Source: Chryseobacterium taichungense
GTDB lineage: Bacteria > Bacteroidota > Bacteroidia > Flavobacteriales > Weeksellaceae
Reading direction: 5' to 3'
Assembly: GCF_900109935.1 (NCBI RefSeq)
Contig: NZ_FOBV01000002.1
Location: 186,001 to 250,000 of the forward strand
Length of the DNA stretch: 64,000 nucleotides
Position 1 is the stretch's first letter. Each line of letters opens with the position of its first letter. The notes below the pieces were generated by a model that had not been told where the DNA came from, did no database searches, and saw nothing but the letters and a program-made list of their open reading frames with translations. Of the stretch, positions 1 through 8,488 are shown piece by piece. The position numbers and the translations under genes were made by a program.

Positions 1-1006
1 CAAATTTTGATAACTGGCTTAAAACAATTGGAACATTACAGAAATAGTGAGAATATAATATGTCAATCTCAATTTTTGGTCTAAAACGCATTAAGTGATA
101 ACTAAACACAGCATTTTCAAGATTTTCAGAAATAACAACTGAATGACCAATATCATCAGGGGTTTCTGATGATGGAGTAAAAAGAATATCTCCTTTCTTT
201 AAATTACAACTTGTAATTTGCTGCTCTTTTGCAGTTACTTTTTGAAACGATTTTATGGTCGTAGAATTTATATCTTCGTGTCTGTAAACGTTCATATAAT
301 TTACTAGATAGACCTCATTTTCGTTTTCCCTTGAAAGTTTATCAATACTACTTGTCTGAAAATTTCCAATTTCACCAAGTTTTAATTTTTCCCAATTAGG
401 AAAATCATATCCTTGTTCGTTTTTGAATCTTAATTTTTGAGAAAAAATATTTGTACGACTTACTTTCATTAAGGTTTCTAATTGTTCAATTATTTTCTTT
501 TGGGTTGAAATTCTGATGTCGATTAATGATAATGAAGATGCAATTTTTTTCTGCTCCTCTATGGAATCTGTAATTATTGATTCAACCTCTAATAAATTTT
601 GGACAGATAATCCCGGTTGAGCCATACCAGTAGCATACTGATTTAAATTTAGGTAGTTTAATAAATAAAATAACCAATTGGAATGTACTTTATCTTTAGG
701 AGTTACAACAACTGCGTGCTCAGTTGCATAAAATTTATCATATACTCTTGTTATGTTTCCACAAAGTGCTCCTTGTCTACCAATTAAAGAGTATTCTCCA
801 TCATAATTATATGAATAAGTAAATCCTCTTAATCCATTTGCTCCATAACAAGGATATAATTTATTATTTGTCTCCTTTAAAATCTCTGAAGCACTAACAA
901 ATTTTCCAGCTTGCATTTTACATATATCTCCCAATTTCTTCACTTCCCAATTCCTCTCAAACTCGGGAAATCTAAGCTTCGGTAATAAATTAGGAAAGAA
1001 AGTCAT
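1..1006 (-). CDS. hsdS: Type I restriction enzyme specificity subunit HsdS (partial, 3' end beyond window)
   Basis: Reading the minus strand from the ATG at 1004-1006, the frame stays open to the window edge, so about 335 residues are visible and the C-terminus is missing. HsdS directs the HsdM/HsdR complex to its bipartite DNA target. The N-terminus (MTFFPNLLPKLRFPEF) and a first target-recognition domain (about residues 20-150) are followed by the conserved spacer helix EEQKKIASSLSLID (150-163) and a second recognition domain that starts near KLGEIGNF (208-215). This repeat-spacer-repeat layout is typical of the family. An AGGAG lies seven bases before the ATG. The gene is divergent from the recombinase at 1125; hsdM is not in the window and presumably lies upstream of hsdS, to the left in reverse orientation or elsewhere. 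Family assignment is firm; target specificity cannot be read. Confidence 0.88.
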   Translation of the reverse strand, partial: MTFFPNLLPKLRFPEFERNWEVKKLGDICKMQAGKFVSASEILKETNNKLYPCYGANGLRGFTYSYNYDGEYSLIGRQGALCGNITRVYDKFYATEHAVVVTPKDKVHSNWLFYLLNYLNLNQYATGMAQPGLSVQNLLEVESIITDSIEEQKKIASSLSLIDIRISTQKKIIEQLETLMKVSRTNIFSQKLRFKNEQGYDFPNWEKLKLGEIGNFQTSSIDKLSRENENEVYLVNYMNVYRHEDINSTTIKSFQKVTAKEQQITSCNLKKGDILFTPSSETPDDIGHSVVISENLENAVFSYHLMRFRPKIEIDILYSHYFCNVPIVLSQLSKF

Positions 1007-1048
1007 AATTATCTCCTTTCCGCACATTGAGGAGAAATTTATCCACTA

Positions 1049-1094
1049 ATCCTAAATTTTTGATTAGCTGTTATCAATTCATACCTTTTAGGAT
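1049..1094. repeat. Short inverted repeat between hsdS and the recombinase
   Basis: ATCCTAAA (1049-1056) and TTTAGGAT (1087-1094) form a perfect 8-base inverted repeat in the 118-base divergent spacer. It could be an operator for either gene, a recombination site used by the adjacent recombinase, or chance in AT-rich DNA. Nothing else in the spacer is recognisable. Confidence 0.3.
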
Positions 1095-1124
1095 TTTAAA
1101 TAATAAATATAAAATCAAAAAATT

Positions 1125-2051
1125 ATGACAAGAAAGAAGACATTGGCAGAAATCGCTGAACTATGGAAGAATGACAAAAAGCTGTATGTGAAAAAATCAA
1201 CTTTTTCGGCTTATGTGCTGTTGCTGGAAAATCATTTATTGCCTGTATTTAAAGACTATTCTGAGATTGAAGATGAGGAGGTACAAAAGTTTGTATTTCA
1301 AAAATTAGAACAAGGATTAAGTCAGAAAAGTATCAAAGATATTCTCATTGTTTTGAAAATGGTGCTGAAGTTTGGAGCAAAGAATAAATGGATTGAGTTT
1401 ATCAATTTTGATGTGCAATATCCTACAGTGAGGGAAACGCATACAATTGAAGTATTGAGTAGAACACATCAGAAAAAAGTGATGAGCTATATTCAGGAAC
1501 ATTTTACTTTTAGAAATTTAGGCGTTTATATCTGTCTTTGTTCGGGAATGCGGATTGGCGAGATTTGTGCGTTGACTTGGGAAGATATTGATACGGATAA
1601 TGGGATTATTAATATCCGAAAAACCATTCAAAGAATTTATGTGATTGAGGATGGGGAACGCAAAACAGAATTATTGATTGATACGCCTAAAACCAAAAAC
1701 TCCATACGTGAAATCCCGATGAGTAGGGATTTGTTGAGAATGCTGAAACCTTTTAAGAAAATTGTAAATCCGGCGTTCTATGTGTTAACCAACGATTCTA
1801 AACCAACAGAACCAAGAACTTACCGAAGTTATTATAAAAACCTGATGAAGTTTTTAGAAATTCCTGATATCAAGTTTCACGGCCTTAGACACAGTTTTGC
1901 AACCCGATGTATCGAAAGCAAATGTGACTATAAAACCGTGAGTGTTTTGCTAGGTCATTCCAATATCAGTACAACTTTGAACTTATACGTTCATCCCAAT
2001 CTGGAACAAAAGAAAAAAGCAATTGACCAGATGTTTAAAGCGCTAAAATAG
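1125..2051 (+). CDS. Tyrosine recombinase (XerC/integrase family), hsdS-linked
   Basis: A 308-residue site-specific DNA recombinase. The N-terminal half is a SAM-like core-binding domain (about residues 5-95); the C-terminal half is the catalytic domain. The catalytic residues are visible: Arg in GMRIGEI, the HGLRH box, the second His in LGHSNISTT and the nucleophile Tyr in TLNLYVHPN. The length is that of a compact integrase. It lies between the divergent hsdS and hsdR. In Bacteroidota and other bacteria, recombinases inside type I R-M loci are known to invert or exchange hsdS target-recognition domains, giving phase-variable methylation. That role is inferred here, because any partner hsdS copy would lie outside the window. 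The alternative is an integrase left from an integrated element. Confidence 0.85.
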   Translation: MTRKKTLAEIAELWKNDKKLYVKKSTFSAYVLLLENHLLPVFKDYSEIEDEEVQKFVFQKLEQGLSQKSIKDILIVLKMVLKFGAKNKWIEFINFDVQYPTVRETHTIEVLSRTHQKKVMSYIQEHFTFRNLGVYICLCSGMRIGEICALTWEDIDTDNGIINIRKTIQRIYVIEDGERKTELLIDTPKTKNSIREIPMSRDLLRMLKPFKKIVNPAFYVLTNDSKPTEPRTYRSYYKNLMKFLEIPDIKFHGLRHSFATRCIESKCDYKTVSVLLGHSNISTTLNLYVHPNLEQKKKAIDQMFKALK

Positions 2052-2083
2052 TTGTAATTATAATTGATAATTTCTTACATTTG
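2051..2083 (+). promoter_or_regulatory. Candidate Bacteroidota promoter for hsdR
   Basis: TACATTTG at 2076-2083 matches the Bacteroidota -7 consensus TAnnTTTG exactly. GTTG at 2051-2054 lies 21 bases upstream, at the spacing expected of the -33 element, although it matches TTTG only partly. Transcription would start near 2090, upstream of the hairpin at 2099-2129. Confidence 0.45.
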
Positions 2084-2098
2084 GGAAAACTATCAATC

Positions 2099-2133
2099 AC
2101 TTTGTCAGAACTCATACTTCTGACAAAGTTTTT
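2099..2133 (+). terminator. Perfect 12-bp hairpin with T-run before hsdR
   Basis: ACTTTGTCAGAA (2099-2110) pairs perfectly with TTCTGACAAAGT (2118-2129) around a 7-base loop and is followed by TTTT. This has the form of an intrinsic terminator. It may end the recombinase transcript; because a promoter-like box lies just upstream (2076-2083), it also falls in the probable hsdR leader and could attenuate hsdR. Confidence 0.6.
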
Positions 2134-2153
2134 AACCAAAAACTCAAAACCGA

Positions 2154-5012
2154 ATGTCAAGTCAGCCGGAATATATTTTAGAGCAGAAATTAGTAGAACA
2201 ATTACAACAGTTAGGTCACAAAAAAGTTACGATATGTAATGAGGCAGACCTTATTAAAAATCTAAAGACTCAACTCGAAATTCATAATAAAAAAACATTC
2301 TCAGATACCGAGTTTGAAAAAATCCTCAATCATCTTTCCAAAGGAAATGTTTTTGAAAAAGCCAAAATCTTACGCGATAAATTTCATTTCATAAAAGATG
2401 ACGGGACTTCAGAGTGGATTGAATTCATCAGCCAAGATCATTGGTGTCAGAATCAGTTTCAGGTAACGAATCAAATTGCTCAGGAAGGAAATTTCAAAAA
2501 CAGATATGATGTAACCATTCTCATCAATGGACTGCCTTTGGTACAGATTGAATTGAAACGTCGTGGGTTGGAAATGAAAGAAGCTTTCAATCAAATCAAT
2601 CGTTATCATCATCAGTCTTTCAATTCCGGAAGTGGATTGTTTAATTACGTTCAGTTGTTTATCATCAGTAACGGAGTCAATACAAAATATTATTCCAACA
2701 ACGCAAAGCAAACTTTTAAGCAAACCTTCTTTTGGTCTGATGAGCATAACAATAACATCACTCAACTCGACCATTTTGCTCCTGCATTTTTAGAGCCTTG
2801 TCACATTGCAAAAATGATTACAAAGTATATCGTTTTGAACGAAACGAATAAGATACTGATGGTTTTAAGACCTTATCAATATTATGCCGTTGAGAAAATT
2901 GTTGATAGAGTAAGAAATACCGATAAGAATGGATTTATCTGGCATACAACAGGTTCAGGAAAAACATTGACTTCCTTTAAAGCCAGTCAGATTCTGAAGG
3001 AAATTCCGAAAGTAGAGAAAGTTGTTTTTGTAGTTGACAGAAAAGATTTGGATTATCAGACCCAAAAAGAATTTGATGCTTTTGAAAAAGGAAGTGTTGA
3101 TGCCACTGAAAACACAGCACATTTGGTTAAGCAACTTTCAGACAATACAAAATTGATTGTAACTACTTTACAGAAGTTGAATACTGCTATTACAAAGGAA
3201 AAGCACGGCAATAAAATTGATAAGCTGAAAGACAAAAAAGTGGTTTTTATTTTTGATGAATGTCACAGAAGCCAGTTCGGAGATACACATCAGAATATTA
3301 AAAAATACTTTAAGAACGCCCAAATTATTGGCTTTACAGGAACTCCGATTTCTGAAGTGAATTCAATTGGGAAAATAGACGGAGCTCCTGCAACGACTAA
3401 TAGACTTTTTGAAGATTGCCTGCATAAATATGTGATTACAGATGCCATTCGGGATGATAATGTTTTGAAGTTTTCTGTGGAATATGTCGGAAGATACAAA
3501 GAAAAAGAAGGCAGCAATACTTATATTGATACTGATGTTGAAGCAATCGATACACAAGAACTTCTTGAAAGTCCAAAACGTCTTGAAAAAATTGCAGATT
3601 ATCTCATCGCAGAATACGGTAGAAAAACGCACAGCGGTACTTTTAATGCAATGTTTTGTGTAAGCAGTATTGATGTTTTACAGAAATATTATGACCTTTT
3701 TCAGAAGAAAAAAGAAGAAGGTAAGCATCAATTAAAAATTGCTACTATTTTCAGCTATGGAACAAATGAAGAATCTAAAGATGCCAATGGAATCTATGAT
3801 GAACCTGAGTTTGGAATGGTTGCAGAACCGCAGGCACAATACGGAGATTCTCATAGCAGAAATGTGTTAGAAAGATATATTGGTCATTACAATGAAATGT
3901 TTGGAACAAACTTTACGACCAAAGACAGCCAAAGTTTTTATAATTATTATAATGATATTGCTAAAAGAGTCCGCAATAAAGAAGTTGATTTAATTATTGT
4001 AGTGAATATGTTTCTGACTGGATTTGATAGTCCACAATTGAACACTTTATTTGTTGATAAAAACCTGAAATATCACGGATTAATACAGGCTTTTTCCCGG
4101 ACCAACAGATTGTTAGGCGAAAAGAAATCACAAGGAAATATTGTTTGTTTTAGAAATCTAAAATCTGCAACTGATGATGCCGTGACCTTGTTTTCCAATA
4201 AAGAAGCGATTCAGGAAATTATCATTCTACCGATTGAAGATTATATTGAGCTTTTCAATGCAGCGCTGGATAAATTAAAAATAGTTGCACCTGAAATTGA
4301 CAGTGTTAATGCTTACCAAACCGAGCAGGAAAAATTTGAATTTATCACTGCTTTCCGTGAGATAATGCGTGTTCTGAATGTTTTAAAATCATTTGCGGAT
4401 TTTGATTTTGATAAACTGGAAATGACTGAATTTGAATTTGATGGTTACAAAAGCAAGTATTTGGATATTTGGAACGAAACCAAACCAAAAGGAGGAGAAG
4501 GAAAAGAAAGTGTTTTAGATGATGTTGATTTTGAGCTAGAACTAATCCATCGTGATGAAATTAATGTAAGTTATATTCTATCACTTTTAGCCAATCTTAC
4601 TGATTCAAATCTGAAAGGTGATAAATTAGAAAAAAAGAAAAAAGAAATCAGAGATATTCTTTCCGGCGATGCCAAGCTTCGAAGTAAAAAAGAACTGATA
4701 GAAAAATTCATAGAAGAAAATCTTCCTCATATTTCTGACGGAGACAACGTCAGTGAAGAATTTGAAAAATACTGGAATAGAGAAAAAAACTCTGCTTTTG
4801 AGAAAATTGCTACCGAAGAATCTTTGAATAAAGATAGATTTAGAGATGCTATTGATGATTTTCTTTTCACTTCCAAAACTCCAAAAATAAGTGATACCTT
4901 AAAACTCCTTGAAATAAAGCCAAAGCTTACTGAACGTAATAATATCGGAAGAAGAATTATTCAGAAGGTACAGGATTTTGTGGATGTGTTTATTGATGGG
5001 GTGGCATCGTAG
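2154..5012 (+). CDS. hsdR: Type I restriction enzyme HsdR (endonuclease/translocase subunit)
   Basis: A 952-residue motor and nuclease subunit of the type I R-M complex. The N-terminal nuclease (HSDR_N, PD-(D/E)XK) shows D119, then E133-L-K135 in QIELKRR. The SF2 helicase motor follows: a PYQYYAVEKI motif, Walker A in HTTGSGKT (near 265-272), the DECH box (about 367-370), the GFTGTPI motif III, and late motifs in FLTGFDSPQLNTL and QAFSRTNR. The C-terminal third is the helical region that contacts HsdM. The length is normal for the family. It translocates DNA and cuts unmethylated DNA far from its recognition site. It is transcribed away from hsdS and begins about 100 bases after the recombinase. 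No damage is seen. Confidence 0.93.
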   Translation: MSSQPEYILEQKLVEQLQQLGHKKVTICNEADLIKNLKTQLEIHNKKTFSDTEFEKILNHLSKGNVFEKAKILRDKFHFIKDDGTSEWIEFISQDHWCQNQFQVTNQIAQEGNFKNRYDVTILINGLPLVQIELKRRGLEMKEAFNQINRYHHQSFNSGSGLFNYVQLFIISNGVNTKYYSNNAKQTFKQTFFWSDEHNNNITQLDHFAPAFLEPCHIAKMITKYIVLNETNKILMVLRPYQYYAVEKIVDRVRNTDKNGFIWHTTGSGKTLTSFKASQILKEIPKVEKVVFVVDRKDLDYQTQKEFDAFEKGSVDATENTAHLVKQLSDNTKLIVTTLQKLNTAITKEKHGNKIDKLKDKKVVFIFDECHRSQFGDTHQNIKKYFKNAQIIGFTGTPISEVNSIGKIDGAPATTNRLFEDCLHKYVITDAIRDDNVLKFSVEYVGRYKEKEGSNTYIDTDVEAIDTQELLESPKRLEKIADYLIAEYGRKTHSGTFNAMFCVSSIDVLQKYYDLFQKKKEEGKHQLKIATIFSYGTNEESKDANGIYDEPEFGMVAEPQAQYGDSHSRNVLERYIGHYNEMFGTNFTTKDSQSFYNYYNDIAKRVRNKEVDLIIVVNMFLTGFDSPQLNTLFVDKNLKYHGLIQAFSRTNRLLGEKKSQGNIVCFRNLKSATDDAVTLFSNKEAIQEIIILPIEDYIELFNAALDKLKIVAPEIDSVNAYQTEQEKFEFITAFREIMRVLNVLKSFADFDFDKLEMTEFEFDGYKSKYLDIWNETKPKGGEGKESVLDDVDFELELIHRDEINVSYILSLLANLTDSNLKGDKLEKKKKEIRDILSGDAKLRSKKELIEKFIEENLPHISDGDNVSEEFEKYWNREKNSAFEKIATEESLNKDRFRDAIDDFLFTSKTPKISDTLKLLEIKPKLTERNNIGRRIIQKVQDFVDVFIDGVAS

Positions 5013-5171
5013 AAATTAAAAATAAAAATCGTTTTTACGGATTACCATAATTTTCATGCTGTAATGCTTTGTACTTTTAAAACTTTAAATAATATATGAT
5101 CTTAGGTGTCAAAATATTATATACTATTAAAAATGACTGAATGATAAATAATAAAAACTAATAACTAAGCC

Positions 5172-6705
5172 ATGAAATTATTACAATTAAAACTCAAAAA
5201 ATTTTAGAAGTTATAAAGATGAAGTAATAATAAATTTAGATGATTTAACTGCATTTGTTGGAAAAAATGATATTGGTAAGTCAACAATTTTAGAAGCGTT
5301 AGATATATTCTTTAATGATAATAAAGGTGCTGTTAAATTGGATAAAGATGATGTTAATAAATCTGCGGTTAATGAAGGAGATAATGTTATTTCTATTACA
5401 ACAGTATTTTCAGAATTACCAAATTCAATAGTTATAGATACTACAAACGAGACTTCTTTTGACGCAGAATATCTTTTAAACTCAGACGGAAACTTAGAAA
5501 TTACAAAAATGTATCCGAATGCAGGGTCTGCAAAAGTTTTTATTAAAGCATATCACCCTACGAATGTTGAATGTTCAGATTTATTACTTAAGAAAAGTAC
5601 TGATTATAGAAAAATAATTCAGCAACATAATATTGTCTGTGAGAATAATACTATTAATGCAGTGATGAGAAGCGCTATTTGGTCACATTTTTCAAGTAAT
5701 TTACAATTACAGAAATTAGAAATTGATGCTTCTAAAGAAGATGCAAAAAATATTTGGGAAAAAATACAGCAATATCTTCCTCAGTATTGTTTGTTTCAGT
5801 CTGATAGAAAAAATAGCGATAATGATAGCGAGGTTCAAGATCCTTTAAAAAAAGCTGTTGCACAGATTCTTGGAGATCAAGAAATAGTTACGATGTTTGC
5901 AGATATTGCACAAAGAGTTTCGCAGCGACTAACAGAAGTTTCAGATTCCACATTAGAAAAACTCAGAGAAATGAATCCTGAGATTGCTAGTAGTTTAAAT
6001 CCTATTATACCACCTGCTAATGCACTAAAATGGGTTGATGTTTTTAAAAGTGTCTCAATTTCAGGCGATGAAAATATACCTGTAAATAAAAGAGGTAGCG
6101 GAGTTAAGAGATTGATTTTGTTAAATTTTTTCAGAGCAGAAGCCGAGAGAAGAATGTCTTCGGTTAATTCTCAGTCTATTATTTATGCAATTGAAGAACC
6201 TGAAACATCTCAACATACTGAACATCAAAAAATATTAATTAGAGCATTTTTAGAACTTTCTTCAGCAGATAAGACACAGGTTTTATTAACAACACATAGC
6301 TCTACAGTGGTAAAAGGTTTATCATTTGATCATTTACGTTTAGTGTCTAAAAACGATGATGGTAATAAATTAATTGAGGAAGTTATCCCAAATCAACTTC
6401 CATATCCTTCCTTAAATGAAATTAACTTTATTGCATTCAGAGATTTAACAGTAGAATATCATAATGAGCTACATGGTTATATTGAAGCCGAAGAATTATG
6501 GAATGATTATAAAAATGGAAAACCAACTATGAACTATAATAAAACATATCGAGGAAATACAACTGTACATCAGATTATCTTGACAGAATATGTAAGACAT
6601 CAAATACATCATCCAGAGAATACTTTGAATCTACGATTTACATTTGAACAGTTAGAAAATTCGGTTAATATGATGAGAGATTTTATTTTACAACAAAGAA
6701 GCTAA
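5172..6705 (+). pseudogene. OLD/RloC-like ATPase with C-terminal HEPN-like motif, frameshifted in an A6 run
   Basis: Translation from the ATG at 5172 gives MKLLQLKLKKF and stops at 5205. Removing one A from the run of six at 5196-5201 restores a 510-residue protein starting MKLLQLKLKNFRSYKDEV. That protein has the SMC/OLD-type N-terminus KNFRSY, Walker A GKNDIGKST (30-38), a signature-like GSGVKRLIL, Walker B IIYAIEEPE, and the H-loop TTHSS. No TOPRIM domain follows. The last 100 residues are helical and contain RHQIHH (about 475-480), matching the HEPN RNase motif R-(N/D/H)-x3-5-H, followed by a helix (FTFEQLENSVNMMRDF). This recalls PrrC and RloC, ABC-type ATPases with HEPN anticodon nuclease domains linked to type I R-M loci; that parallel is inference. 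The downstream frame is otherwise intact, so the break may be recent, phase-variable, or a sequencing error. An internal TTG at 5338 would lose Walker A. Confidence 0.7.
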
Positions 6706-6739
6706 CAAGCAAAAATTGTTGTGTTTTATAATTAATAAA

Positions 6740-8488
6740 ATGATACAAAAAATAATATTAAATACTGCAAATTTCCCTTTTCTTTTTAAAGATGAAGAAG
6801 TTGAAGTAGAATTAAATTTAGGCTCTATTAAAGGTTCTTTTTGGGGAGGAAATCTTGATATGGTTTCCGCCATTGTAGGTAAGAATGGAACTGGCAAAAC
6901 TAGCATACTAAGATCAATCAAAGATTCGTATATAGATGCAGTAAATGACTTAGGAGAAGAAGTTCCTGTGTCTACTTTTTTAAAAATTTATTATACATCT
7001 AATTTAAGTTATGAAAATGACCAATTTGAAGATAACACAGTCATTAATCTCTCTTTATATTCAAGATTAAAAAGAGAATTGCGGGGAGATGAAATTGGAG
7101 TTACAGAAATGCTTGAAATTCATAATTCAGAATTTTATTTAGATTTAATTCAACTTAAGAAAAATGAAGAATTAAACTCTCTTTTATTAGATTTGGGATT
7201 ACCTCATATCGAAAAATATGAAATTTCACTTCTTAAATTGAAAGAAGATGATTGGAATATTTCTAGAAATTTGAGACCTTATTTTGAAGAATTAGAGCTA
7301 AAAAAGGATCAAGAACGCTCAGTAAGGGAACAGCAAAAAATCGACGACCTAGGATTAAAAAACGTTGACGAAATCAAGCTCAGTAAAGAATATTATGAAA
7401 CCTCATATAAGATTCGTTTGGAATTAGAGGTAATTAACGCTGTAATCTTAAAGGTTAAAAGAATTTTAGAAAGAACAGGCAATAGATATTTAGAAGAAGG
7501 CTTTATTGATGAGCCAATTTCTGAGTTGAAAAATGTAAATTCTTATAAAGAAGCATTTTATTGGATTATTGAAAAAACATATTTTAAATTAACCAAGGAT
7601 TCTCAGCCTATATTTTTACCATTTGAAGAAATAAAAGAATTCGCGGATGCATTACTTTCAATAGTAGAAGAGCAGCAAAATTTTTCAAATTGGACGAAAT
7701 TTTCTGTAAATTCAGATGTTGCATATAATTTTATTATAAAGTATCAAAGTTTTATTAGAGCGTTTAAGTCTAATTTTACTTATGATGATTATCCCATCTT
7801 AAGATTAAGTACAGACATACTGCTAAGTAATGGAGAGCGTTCTATGTATGAGCTTTTTTCACAAATGTATAAGTTGGAAATCGCAATATCAAATGGAGAA
7901 TTTAATTTTGAAAATGAGTTTGAAACATATCTTATTTTATTAGATGAAGCTGACCTTTCTTTCCACCCAACATGGAAAAAACGCTACATTTCTTTATTAA
8001 TTAAAATTTTACCAGTAATTTTTAAAGGAAAAAAAATACAAATAATTTTTACGACCCATGACCCCTTGGCATTATCTGACGTGCCAAAACAAAATGTCAT
8101 TTTCTTAGATAAAAATGATGAAGGACAGACTATCATAAGTGAACAGAACATAGAAACATTTGGCGCAAACGTCAATGAACTTTTGGCAGATAGCTTTTTT
8201 ATCTCAGATGGTTTAATGGGAGATTTTGCAAAAGAGAAAATTAGGGATTTGATTGCATTTTTAACATTTGATATGGAATCGTCAAATGAAAATCATCCGA
8301 TTGGAATATGGGATGAAAGTTCAGCCCAGCAATTAATTGAAATCGTAGGTGAACCAGTTATTCAACAGAGACTACAATCATTATTTGATATTAAATTTAA
8401 TATCTCAGAAAAGGAGGCTTTGGAATCTAAAATCAATGAACTTCAACAAAAACTTAAAGAATTAAATGAGAAGAATTCTGATAGATAG
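6740..8488 (+). CDS. AAA ATPase of a Septu-like (PtuA-type) defence pair
   Basis: A 582-residue ATPase from ATG 6740 (eight codons upstream only a TTG start is available). Walker A is GKNGTGKT (47-54), Walker B is LILLDEADLSFHP (398 onwards), and the H-loop THDP follows near 439-442. The middle (about 110-330) is long, charged and probably coiled coil, as in SMC/ABC-type ATPases, and the last 30 residues (ESKINELQQKLKELNEK) are another coiled coil. The gene overlaps the HNH nuclease by 23 bases, so the two are translationally coupled. An ATPase plus HNH nuclease pair is the architecture of the Septu anti-phage system (PtuA/PtuB); retron components are absent. Assignment to Septu rather than another restriction-associated ATPase/HNH pair is inferred from gene order and motifs. 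It lies 34 bases after the HEPN-like ATPase gene. Confidence 0.72.
   Translation: MIQKIILNTANFPFLFKDEEVEVELNLGSIKGSFWGGNLDMVSAIVGKNGTGKTSILRSIKDSYIDAVNDLGEEVPVSTFLKIYYTSNLSYENDQFEDNTVINLSLYSRLKRELRGDEIGVTEMLEIHNSEFYLDLIQLKKNEELNSLLLDLGLPHIEKYEISLLKLKEDDWNISRNLRPYFEELELKKDQERSVREQQKIDDLGLKNVDEIKLSKEYYETSYKIRLELEVINAVILKVKRILERTGNRYLEEGFIDEPISELKNVNSYKEAFYWIIEKTYFKLTKDSQPIFLPFEEIKEFADALLSIVEEQQNFSNWTKFSVNSDVAYNFIIKYQSFIRAFKSNFTYDDYPILRLSTDILLSNGERSMYELFSQMYKLEIAISNGEFNFENEFETYLILLDEADLSFHPTWKKRYISLLIKILPVIFKGKKIQIIFTTHDPLALSDVPKQNVIFLDKNDEGQTIISEQNIETFGANVNELLADSFFISDGLMGDFAKEKIRDLIAFLTFDMESSNENHPIGIWDESSAQQLIEIVGEPVIQQRLQSLFDIKFNISEKEALESKINELQQKLKELNEKNSDR

Noticed and set aside
5172-6705. 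Gabija (GajA) or other OLD nuclease
   Set aside because: No TOPRIM domain follows the ATPase and no GajB-type helicase is adjacent.
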